In this document: positions 1 through 6,327 of the stretch, piece after piece
Layout: the number at the start of each line of letters is the position of its first letter
Numbering within the stretch: position 1 is the first letter of the stretch
Assembly: GCA_964478325.1 (NCBI GenBank)
Contig: CAYZIA010000024.1
Span: 1-17,624 of the forward strand
Direction: 5' to 3'
DNA length: 17,624 bases
From: DUAL01 sp964478325
Lineage (GTDB): Bacteria; Bacteroidota; Bacteroidia; Flavobacteriales; BACL11
Made by a program: the position numbers and the translations under genes
The notes under the pieces: model-generated
The model's input: only the letters and a program-made list of their open reading frames with translations
Told to the model about the DNA's origin: nothing
Databases searched by the model: none

Positions 1-20
1 CAGTATCACATTGGATGAAG

Positions 21-187
21 CCACCCATATTGATTGTTATGGAGATAAGCAGCTACACATGTACCATGAATTCCCATTGCTACCTAAAAAATTAGAAACC
101 AATAATAGTTGAGGCCTATTCTAAACTTAATGAGTCAAACTCCAATATTTTATCTGTTGAGTTTAACATTCTTAATTAATGCGGGTA
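21..187 (-). ncRNA. ssrS: Probable 6S RNA (SsrS), RNA polymerase regulator
   Basis: Non-coding stretch directly downstream of zapA on the same strand. In Bacteroidota, 6S RNA is commonly found between zapA and rny, which would lie just left of this window. Read on the minus strand, the ends pair: ACCCGCAUU (186-178) with AAUAUGGGU (31-23), nine positions with one G-U and one mismatch. An internal arm pairs 167-159 with 142-134 (nine pairs, one G-U), and GUAGC/GCUGC segments could pair nearer the 3' half. This long closed-end shape, about 165 nt, fits 6S RNA, which binds the housekeeping RNA polymerase holoenzyme in slow growth. A TACAAT-like box lies just upstream. The call rests on location and fold, not on a remembered sequence match; ends are approximate. 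Confidence 0.6.
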
Positions 188-208
188 ATTTATTGTATGT
201 AAAAGAAC

Positions 209-493
209 TTAAATAGTGTCTTCTAAAAGAGAATCAAGCACTTTTAGTTTGTCTTCTGTACCATCATCTTCTAAAACTTTTTTATCTTTAACAGTTTCAT
301 ATTTTGCTGCAAATTCAACAAGACACATCGCTAATAAATCTTGCTTATCCTTTATTGCATAATTTTGCTGATAAAATTTCAACCTTTCCTCAATTATCTT
401 TACTGATTTTCGAATACCCTCCTCATTCTTTCTTTCAATCTTCATAGGATAGATTCTACCCGCAATATTTATCTTTATTGATAATTTACTCAT
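209..493 (-). CDS. zapA: Cell division protein ZapA
   Basis: Encodes a 94-residue ZapA-family protein, a small dimer/tetramer that binds FtsZ and promotes filament bundling at the division ring. Visible features are the N-terminal beta-rich head (SIKINIAGRIYPMKIE), the ERLKFYQQNYAIKDKQDLLAM segment typical of bacteroidal ZapA, and a C-terminal helix (about residues 45-92) suited to coiled-coil pairing. The start is the ATG at 493-491; the frame is open one codon further to a TTG, which I reject because ATG directly follows. The gene follows the coiled-coil gene at 509-799 by 15 bp, so they are probably co-transcribed, and the 6S-like RNA comes next. Length is normal for the family. Confidence 0.85.
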   Translation of the reverse strand: MSKLSIKINIAGRIYPMKIERKNEEGIRKSVKIIEERLKFYQQNYAIKDKQDLLAMCLVEFAAKYETVKDKKVLEDDGTEDKLKVLDSLLEDTI

Positions 494-508
494 CAAAAAA
501 ACTGTTTT

Positions 509-799
509 CTATTTATTTAACAACGAAATACATTTATCAATCTCCCGCACATACTCATTNNNNNNNNNNATCTTTTGTTTTGTCTTTTTGTTATCTTCTT
601 TTGAAGAATTAACAACTTTTGACATCTTTATTAATTTTATTTTTTCTTCTAAACCTTTAATAACTTCTTGCTTTTTATTTAAATCTTTCTGAATTCTTTC
701 AACCTCATTTACAGCCAATTCTCTTTCTTCTTTCACCTTATTGTACAAAGATATTAATTTCTTAACCTTGACTTCCAAGCTATCAACAATTACTTTCAT
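509..799 (-). CDS. Small coiled-coil protein upstream of zapA
   Basis: About 96 residues, nearly all predicted helix with heptad-like spacing (about residues 5-60), rich in Lys and Glu. It ends in NEYVREIDKCISLLNK, a C-terminus I recognise from the small uncharacterised proteins that precede zapA in many Bacteroidota. The position and coiled coil resemble ZapB-like division factors, so a role with ZapA at the division site is a reasonable guess but is not shown by the sequence. The start is ATG (799-797) and the stop TAA ends 15 bp before zapA. A 10-N gap interrupts residues 77-80; the reading frame happens to stay open across it and the end of the protein matches the family, so the gap length is probably near correct and the gene is likely intact. 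Confidence 0.7.
   Translation of the reverse strand: MKVIVDSLEVKVKKLISLYNKVKEERELAVNEVERIQKDLNKKQEVIKGLEEKIKLIKMSKVVNSSKEDNKKTKQKXXXXNEYVREIDKCISLLNK
560..569. other. Assembly gap (10 Ns) inside the coiled-coil gene
   Basis: Ten consecutive Ns. With the two flanking bases they span four codons of the 509-799 gene. Family proteins have roughly this many residues before the conserved C-terminal NEYVREIDKC segment, so little sequence appears to be missing, although ten Ns may be only a placeholder. Confidence 0.95.
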
Positions 800-822
800 T
801 TTGCTGTTTAAAATTATTGTTA

Positions 823-830
823 CAAATTTA
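823..830 (-). promoter_or_regulatory. Bacteroidota -7 element for the coiled-coil/zapA operon
   Basis: Minus strand reads TAAATTTG, an exact match to TAnnTTTG, 23 bp upstream of the ATG at 799. No clear -33 TTTG is present at the usual spacing. It is the only such match upstream of this operon in the divergent intergenic region. Confidence 0.45.
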
Positions 831-864
831 ATTTTTTCTTTATACTTCTGTGCTTTTTTGATGT

Positions 865-872
865 TATATTTG
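865..872 (+). promoter_or_regulatory. Bacteroidota -7 element for the M23 peptidase gene
   Basis: TATATTTG, an exact match to TAnnTTTG, 36 bp upstream of the ATG at 909. This would give a 5' leader of about 30 nt. No good -33 TTTG is seen, which is common in this phylum. Confidence 0.5.
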
Positions 873-908
873 TAATCTTTTATAGAATACTCAATCTTTA
901 AGGTAGTA

Positions 909-2609
909 ATGAATTTTAGAATTTTTATTTTCTTTATTTTTTTTTGTTTAGTGTCGTTATCAATTTACGGACAAGATTATCATCCGCCTGTTGATTTTAA
1001 AATGCTATTGTCAGGCACTTTTGGAGAACTAAGAGGTAATCATTTTCATTCAGGAATTGACATAAAAACTGAAGGAGTAGAGGGGCAAAAGGTATACTCT
1101 ATTTCTGATGGTTATATATCGCGAATTAAAGTATCAGCTTGGGGATATGGCAAAGCATTATACATCACCCATCCAGATGGAAATACCTCTGTTTATGCAC
1201 ACCTAAAGAAATTCTCAAAATTAATAAATGACTATGTAATAGAAAACCAATACAAAAAAGAAAGTTTTGAAATTCAGCTTTATCCTCCAAAAGGCAAATT
1301 TGTTATTAAAAAAGGAGAAATTATTGCTTTTTCAGGAAATACTGGAGGAAGTGCTGGAGCTCATCTTCATTTTGAAATTAGAAATACAAAAGCAGAGCGT
1401 CCTATTAACCCGTTACAATTTGGTTTTGATATAACAGATGATATTCATCCAATAATTAATAAAATAAAGATGTACGCTATAGATGGTGGAACAATTGATG
1501 GTAATTCAATTGATAAAAGTTTTAAACTCAAGAGAAATGGAGTAAAATATACTCTTGGTGAAGTTATCCCTATCGTAAAAGGTAAGATTGCTTTTAGTAT
1601 TTCTACTTACGATAAATTAAATGGTGCTTACAACAAAAATGGTGTTTATGCTATCAAACTACTAGTAGATAATACTTTGATTTATCATCTCCAGATGGAC
1701 GAATTTTCTTTTTCAGAAAGCAAATTTATAAATGCTCATATCGATTATAAAGAGAAGCAAATAAACCACACAAAATATCATAGGTGCTATAAATTACCAA
1801 ATAACAAACTTTCGATTTATCAGCAAATACTTGAGAAAGGTATAGTGAATTTTACCGATGATACAACTCATTTAGTGCAATTTGAGGTAATGGATATTTA
1901 TAAGAATAAGAGCATTTTATCTTTTAGAATAAAAAGCACAACTGATGAAATAGAGAGTGAAAGCAACATAATTCCGACTTATTCTTCTAAATACTTCAAT
2001 TATACAAAGTCTAATATTATAAAGGAAAAAAACTTTCAACTTCATATGGAAGATTATTCTCTTTATGAGGACCTAAGTTTTGAATACTCTGAATTAGATT
2101 CTATTCAAGGAATCTTTGGAAGAGTACAGCATTGTCATCACGATTATGTGCCAATACATAAAAGTTTTGTAATTTCCTTAAAAGCAGAAATACCTAAAAA
2201 ACTAAAAAATAAAGTGTATGTTGCAAAAATAGATGAGAGAGGAGATTTCTGGTATATGGGTAATAGTTGGAGAAATGCAATGCTTTCAGCTAAAGTACGG
2301 GAATTTGGTGATTTTTGTATTGTAGCGGATACAATTAATCCAATTATAAAAGGTGTAAATATCTATCCTGGAAAAAAATTCAATACCCAAACTACTATCA
2401 AATGTACTATTTCAGATAAAGAAAGTGGTATCAAAACTTATAGAGCAGAAATTGATGAAAAGTGGATCCTGATGGAATACGATTATAAAAACAAATTATT
2501 AGTATATGAAATTAAAGACGATTTAGGAAAGGGAAAGCATACTTTTAGTTTGGTAGTAAGTGATAAAATAGGAAACTCCACATCATATATAGCGGAATTT
2601 ACACGTTAG
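909..2609 (+). CDS. Exported M23 (LytM-type) metallopeptidase
   Basis: A 566-residue secreted protein. A hydrophobic signal peptide covers residues 1-21, with likely cleavage near YGQ. The M23 domain lies at about residues 35-170 and has all expected zinc and catalytic residues: HSGID (H47, D51), YAHL (H98) and HLHFE (H152, H154). Enzymes of this family cut peptide cross-links in peptidoglycan, or act as activators when residues are lost; here none is lost, so an active endopeptidase in the periplasm or outer envelope is likely. The remaining 390 or so residues are beta-rich, without a domain I can name, and end in an Ig-like stretch (GKHTFSLVVSDKIGNSTS). Start ATG at 909 gives a clean signal peptide. 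It is transcribed away from the zapA operon, which suits a role in cell wall remodelling, though that link is inference. Confidence 0.85.
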   Translation: MNFRIFIFFIFFCLVSLSIYGQDYHPPVDFKMLLSGTFGELRGNHFHSGIDIKTEGVEGQKVYSISDGYISRIKVSAWGYGKALYITHPDGNTSVYAHLKKFSKLINDYVIENQYKKESFEIQLYPPKGKFVIKKGEIIAFSGNTGGSAGAHLHFEIRNTKAERPINPLQFGFDITDDIHPIINKIKMYAIDGGTIDGNSIDKSFKLKRNGVKYTLGEVIPIVKGKIAFSISTYDKLNGAYNKNGVYAIKLLVDNTLIYHLQMDEFSFSESKFINAHIDYKEKQINHTKYHRCYKLPNNKLSIYQQILEKGIVNFTDDTTHLVQFEVMDIYKNKSILSFRIKSTTDEIESESNIIPTYSSKYFNYTKSNIIKEKNFQLHMEDYSLYEDLSFEYSELDSIQGIFGRVQHCHHDYVPIHKSFVISLKAEIPKKLKNKVYVAKIDERGDFWYMGNSWRNAMLSAKVREFGDFCIVADTINPIIKGVNIYPGKKFNTQTTIKCTISDKESGIKTYRAEIDEKWILMEYDYKNKLLVYEIKDDLGKGKHTFSLVVSDKIGNSTSYIAEFTR

Positions 2610-2623
2610 TACTTTAAAAATCT

Positions 2624-2646
2624 ACTATCTACCTAATCAAGATAGT
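2624..2646 (-). terminator. Possible terminator between convergent genes
   Basis: A perfect 7-bp inverted repeat, ACTATCT with AGATAGT, around a 9-nt loop, in the 41-bp space between the convergent M23 and arsC-like genes. On the minus strand it is followed by ATTTTTAAAG, so it fits best as the end of the arsC-like transcript. The stem is AT-rich and weak. Confidence 0.35.
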
Positions 2647-2650
2647 GTAA

Positions 2651-3121
2651 TTACAAATCTCCTCTGCAATGAAAGTTTCTAGTACGAATCTTTTCTTTTA
2701 CACTTATTCCTAATTCATTTTGAACAAAATCTTTACAAAATCTTTTAAGCATATCTCGAACTTTCATATAAGCTAATATGACCTGCGTTTTATCTCCTTT
2801 AGCGTTTGCAGGATCTGGGAAGCTTTTATGTATCTTCTTCGCTGTAGAAGAAAAGTGAGGACAATTTTCATTTGCATCATCACAAACCGTAATTACATAA
2901 TCCAGATTTATATTTAAATAATCATCTAACAGATTAGATTCATGATGAGTAATATCAATACATTCCATTTGCATTACTTTAATAGCAAAAGGATTGACTT
3001 CTTCTGGATGAGTTCCTGCACTAAATACTTGTACTTTATCGGAAGTAAATTTACGAATCCATCCTTCCGCCATTTGCGACCGACATGAGTTACCTGTACA
3101 AACTATCAATACTTTTTTCAT
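2651..3121 (-). CDS. arsC: Arsenate reductase / low-molecular-weight phosphatase family (ArsC, thioredoxin-linked type)
   Basis: A 156-residue cytoplasmic protein with the low-molecular-weight tyrosine phosphatase fold. The CX5R P-loop is C8-TGNSC-R14, and the general acid is in the DP motif of FPDPA (D103). Two further cysteines, C80 and C87 in VCDDANENC, match the pair that forms the redox relay with the first Cys in thioredoxin-coupled arsenate reductases. Their presence favours arsenate reduction over plain phosphatase activity. The reaction would be arsenate to arsenite. The C-terminus runs some 15-25 residues past the usual 131-140 and ends in RTRNFHCRGDL, a basic tail I cannot explain. 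No arsR, arsenite efflux pump or other ars gene is nearby, so the physiological role is unsure. Own promoter at 3149-3156; start ATG at 3121. Confidence 0.8.
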   Translation of the reverse strand: MKKVLIVCTGNSCRSQMAEGWIRKFTSDKVQVFSAGTHPEEVNPFAIKVMQMECIDITHHESNLLDDYLNINLDYVITVCDDANENCPHFSSTAKKIHKSFPDPANAKGDKTQVILAYMKVRDMLKRFCKDFVQNELGISVKEKIRTRNFHCRGDL

Positions 3122-3148
3122 ATTGGTTTCTTCTTAAAAGTCTAAAAA

Positions 3149-3156
3149 CAAAAATA
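3149..3156 (-). promoter_or_regulatory. Bacteroidota -7 element for the arsC-like gene
   Basis: Minus strand TATTTTTG, an exact TAnnTTTG match, 27 bp upstream of the ATG at 3121. No clear -33 element. Confidence 0.5.
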
Positions 3157-3201
3157 GCAGATTTATTACAATATAAAAGAAGTTTAAATGTTTTAGGTAT
3201 C

Positions 3202-3231
3202 GCAGCCAAAATTTAATTTATTTTTGGTTGC
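3202..3231 (+). repeat. Inverted repeat/hairpin overlapping promoter, 8 bp before a start codon
   Basis: GCAGCCAAAA (3202-3211) pairs with TTTTGGTTGC (3222-3231): ten pairs with one G-U, loop of 10 nt, then TTTTTATTATG. It has the shape of an intrinsic terminator, yet it ends 8 bp before the ATG at 3240 and its right arm overlaps the -7 box at 3219-3226. There is no upstream plus-strand gene for it to terminate. It may be an operator, an attenuator, or a block to antisense transcripts from the left. Confidence 0.5.
3219..3226 (+). promoter_or_regulatory. Bacteroidota -7 element for the 3240-8019 gene string
   Basis: TATTTTTG, an exact TAnnTTTG match. Transcription would start near 3231, leaving a leader of only about 9 nt before the ATG at 3240. 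The box lies within the hairpin at 3202-3231. Confidence 0.45.
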
Positions 3232-3239
3232 TTTTTATT

Positions 3240-3860
3240 ATGAAAAAAATACTAATCCTCTTTCTATTGCATTTCTGCTTTATGTCATTTGCACAAGATA
3301 AAAGTGTGCAGCTTACAGGCATACTTGTTTCAACCGATAGTTTATTAACTATCCCTTTTGCTAATGTGTTAATTAAAAACAAACAAAAAGGAGCGATTAG
3401 TGATTTTTACGGATATTTTTCTTTAGTAGCAACAAAAGGAGATACCATTGTTTTTTCCTGTTTAGGCTATAAAAAAACCAAATTTATCATCCCAGAAAAT
3501 ACAGAGGAGAACTTTATTACAGTGATACAAAAATTAGAAACAGATACTATTTTGTTAAAAGAAACAAAGGTATATCCTTGGCCAAGCAGAGACCAATTCA
3601 AACAAGCATTCTTAACAGCAGATATCCCAGATGATGCAATTGAAAGAGCAAAAAAGAATATTGATAATACCTTTGTGGATATTATGATTACCGAAATGTC
3701 AAATGATGGAAAAGAAAATTTCAAGCATTTTATGAACGATATGGAGCAACAGCAATATATTATGATGGGAAATCCAACTATCATTCCAATCTTGAATCCT
3801 TTTGCTTGGGCTGCTTTTATTAAGGCATGGCGTGATGGTGATTTCAAAAGAAAAGATTAA
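3240..3860 (+). CDS. Exported CarboxypepD_reg-like domain protein
   Basis: A 206-residue protein with a signal peptide (residues 1-18, cleavage after SFA) and then a carboxypeptidase-regulatory-like beta-sandwich (about 23-105), recognised by the pattern IPFANVLIKNKQKGAISDFYGYFSL and the following SCLGYKK. In outer-membrane proteins this domain is usually an N-terminal extension; here it is followed only by a helical segment (about 112-206) containing VYPWPSRDQFKQAF. Similar short proteins are widespread in Bacteroidota and have no known function. The start is the ATG at 3240; the frame is open upstream to a TTG at 3228, but only the ATG yields a normal signal peptide. It is followed after 16 bp by a TonB-dependent receptor carrying the same kind of domain, so a role as its envelope partner is possible but unproven. 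Confidence 0.75.
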   Translation: MKKILILFLLHFCFMSFAQDKSVQLTGILVSTDSLLTIPFANVLIKNKQKGAISDFYGYFSLVATKGDTIVFSCLGYKKTKFIIPENTEENFITVIQKLETDTILLKETKVYPWPSRDQFKQAFLTADIPDDAIERAKKNIDNTFVDIMITEMSNDGKENFKHFMNDMEQQQYIMMGNPTIIPILNPFAWAAFIKAWRDGDFKRKD

Positions 3861-3876
3861 TAACTTTGTCAAGAAA

Positions 3877-6324
3877 ATGTTGAAACAGATTCTTTTACTT
3901 TCTTTTTTTATTCCTACTCTTTTGTTTTCACAAACATTGAAAGGAGTTATAACTGACAAAACCAATTCCCCAATTGAGGCAGTGAATGTATCTATTTTGG
4001 ATGAAAAGGGAGGAACAAGCACAAATCATATTGGAGAATATCAATTAAAGATTAAGCCAAATCATTCCTGTATAATTAGCTTTTCTTTTATTGGTTATCA
4101 GTCGATAAAGATCAGGATCCCTATGCTTAAGATGGGACAAGAATATGTGTTAAATCAACAAATGGAGCCTCAAAGTTTTATAAAAAATGAAATAATAATT
4201 CAGGACAAACAAAGTCGAAAAAAAACCCTAACGAGAATAAAGCCAAAACATGCGGCAATTATACCAAGTTCTATTGGAGGTGTGGAATCACTTTTAAAAA
4301 CACTTCCAGGAGTGAGTTCTGCCAATGAATTGAGTTCTCAATATTCTGTAAGAGGCGGAAATTTTGATGAGAATCTAGTATATTTAAATGATATTGAGGT
4401 TTATCGTCCTTTTTTGGTCCGCTCTGGTCAGCAAGAAGGACTTAGTTTTATAAATCCTGATTTAGTAGGGAGTATTCTTTTCTCATCTGGAGGGTTTGAT
4501 GCAAAATATGGTGATAAAATGTCCTCTGTTTTGGATATAAAATACAAAACGCCTAAACGCTTTGGCGCATCACTAAATATGAGTTTGCTTGGAGGTAGTG
4601 CTCATTTTGAAGGAATAAGTAAAAATAATCGCTTCTCATTTTTAACAGGAATCAGGAGAAAAACTACACAATATATTTTAAGTAGCTTAGATACAAAAGC
4701 TGATTACAAACCGACATTTACCGATATTCAAACTTTTCTGAATTATAATATAAGTTCGGACTGGAGCATCGGCTTTTTAGGAAACATATCCAATAACACT
4801 TACAAAATGGTCCCGGAAGATAGAAATACAGAATTTGGCACTTTGAACGAAGCCTTGAAGCTTACCATTTATTTTGATGGACAAGAAATAGATACTTACA
4901 AAACTTATTTTGGAGCATTAAGCAGTTCCTATCATCCAAATGAGAAATTGCAATTAAAGTTTACTACTTCTGCTTTTCTCACATTTGAGCAAGAGAACTT
5001 TGATATTATGGGTCAATATTGGTTATATCAACTAGATAATAGTTTGGGAAGTGAAAATTTTGGAGATGTAAAATACGATAGAGGAGTTGGCACTTACATC
5101 AATCATGCTAGAAATAGTCTCAGCGCCACAGTTATGAATTTTCAACATAGTGGAGATTTTAATTCAAAGAATACAAAGATACACTGGGGATTTAGGATAC
5201 AAAAAGAAGAAATTGAAGATAAAATAAGTGAGTGGAACATGATTGATTCTGCTGGTTTTACTTTGCCTCACACCCCTGATTCGGTTGGGTATGAGAATCC
5301 TATATTGCAGCCATCACTTATAGTATCAGTAAATGATTTGTTAAAAACTACTATTAACCTATCTTCTTATAGAAACTCCGCTTATTTACAATACTCCAAA
5401 GATATTGGTAACTTCTCCCTCACAAGTGGAATGAGGGGGAATTATTGGAGCTTTAATGAAGAATTGATTTTGAGCCCAAGAATATCATTGGCATATATTC
5501 CAAATTGGGAAAAAGATGTAGTATTTAGATCTGCTGCTGGGATTTATTATCAGCCGGCCTTTTACAAAGAACTCAGGGATCTTGATGGGACTATAAATAG
5601 AGATATCAAAGCTCAAAAATCTACTCATTATATTTTAGGTGCGGATTATTTGTTTTATGCTTGGGGAAGACCATTCAAGTGTGTAAGTGAAGTTTATTAC
5701 AAGCAATTAGAGAATCTGATTCCATACAAAGTAGATAATGTACGTATTAGATATTTGCCTTACGAAACTTCAAATGGCTATGCTAGTGGAATTGATCTGA
5801 AGATAAATGGGGAGTTTGTGCCAGGAATTGAATCATGGGCAAGTATCTCTATCATGAAAACTGAGGAGGATATAGTTGGAGATTACTATACAGATACAGA
5901 TGGTAATCAAAAAGAAGCAGGATATATCCCTCGCCCAACCGATCAGAGGGTAAATTTTTCCTTATTCTTTCAAGATTATATTCCAAACAACCCAACATAT
6001 AAAATGCACTTAAATTTGGTGTATGGAACTGGGCTTACATTTGGCCCTCCAAAATCAGAAAAAAACCAAGATATTTTACGTATACCACCTTATAGAAGAG
6101 TAGATATTGGTTTTTCAAAAGAAATAATTAAAGAAGGGGAAAAGAAAAAAGGATTTTTCAAACACTTTGATGCTATTTGGTTGAGCTTGGAAGTATTCAA
6201 TCTTTTACAAATAAACAATACGGTTTCTTACCTTTGGGTGTCTGATGTTTCTGGCAGACAATATGCAGTACCCAACTATCTTACTACAAGGCAAATAAAT
6301 GCAAAACTTATTTTTAGTTTTTAG
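3877..6324 (+). CDS. TonB-dependent outer-membrane receptor
   Basis: An 815-residue outer-membrane transporter powered by TonB. Order of parts: signal peptide (1-18, LLFSQ); CarboxypepD_reg-like domain (about 20-95, GVITDKTNSPIEAVNVSILD); plug domain (about 125-225, with VESLLKTLPGV, SVRGGNFDENLVYLNDIEV and the GGFDAKYGDKMSSVLDI plug end); then a beta-barrel to the C-terminus, which ends in Phe (NAKLIFSF) as expected for Bam-dependent insertion. There is no SusD partner beside it, so it is not a canonical SusCD glycan importer, and the substrate cannot be read from the sequence. I chose ATG 3877 because it starts the signal peptide; the frame stays open upstream to 3802, inside the previous gene, but that extension would bury the signal. 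Gaps: 16 bp from the upstream gene, 3 bp to rlmD. Confidence 0.88.
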   Translation: MLKQILLLSFFIPTLLFSQTLKGVITDKTNSPIEAVNVSILDEKGGTSTNHIGEYQLKIKPNHSCIISFSFIGYQSIKIRIPMLKMGQEYVLNQQMEPQSFIKNEIIIQDKQSRKKTLTRIKPKHAAIIPSSIGGVESLLKTLPGVSSANELSSQYSVRGGNFDENLVYLNDIEVYRPFLVRSGQQEGLSFINPDLVGSILFSSGGFDAKYGDKMSSVLDIKYKTPKRFGASLNMSLLGGSAHFEGISKNNRFSFLTGIRRKTTQYILSSLDTKADYKPTFTDIQTFLNYNISSDWSIGFLGNISNNTYKMVPEDRNTEFGTLNEALKLTIYFDGQEIDTYKTYFGALSSSYHPNEKLQLKFTTSAFLTFEQENFDIMGQYWLYQLDNSLGSENFGDVKYDRGVGTYINHARNSLSATVMNFQHSGDFNSKNTKIHWGFRIQKEEIEDKISEWNMIDSAGFTLPHTPDSVGYENPILQPSLIVSVNDLLKTTINLSSYRNSAYLQYSKDIGNFSLTSGMRGNYWSFNEELILSPRISLAYIPNWEKDVVFRSAAGIYYQPAFYKELRDLDGTINRDIKAQKSTHYILGADYLFYAWGRPFKCVSEVYYKQLENLIPYKVDNVRIRYLPYETSNGYASGIDLKINGEFVPGIESWASISIMKTEEDIVGDYYTDTDGNQKEAGYIPRPTDQRVNFSLFFQDYIPNNPTYKMHLNLVYGTGLTFGPPKSEKNQDILRIPPYRRVDIGFSKEIIKEGEKKKGFFKHFDAIWLSLEVFNLLQINNTVSYLWVSDVSGRQYAVPNYLTTRQINAKLIFSF

Positions 6325-6327
6325 GAG

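Noticed and set aside
3228..3239. TTG start 4 codons upstream of the 3240 gene
   Set aside because: It falls in the right arm of the hairpin and -7 box, and ATG 3240 gives a standard signal peptide beginning MKK.
2651..3860. Arsenic-resistance island
   Set aside because: Only one ars-type gene is present; the neighbours are an M23 peptidase and an envelope protein, with no regulator or pump.
3802..3876. Longer N-terminus for the TonB receptor starting inside the upstream gene
   Set aside because: It would put 25 residues ahead of a clean signal peptide and overlap the previous gene by 59 bp; ATG 3877 is the better start.
3467..4022. Two open frames on the minus strand, opposite the CarboxypepD_reg gene and the start of the TonB receptor
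   Set aside because: They lie antisense to well-supported genes, lack family features, and have the Phe/Ser/Ile-rich content expected of the reverse strand of AT-rich coding DNA.
3240..6324. Polysaccharide utilisation locus (SusCD system)
   Set aside because: There is no SusD-like lipoprotein, no glycan hydrolase beside it and no sigma/anti-sigma pair; the receptor lacks a visible SusC-specific context.
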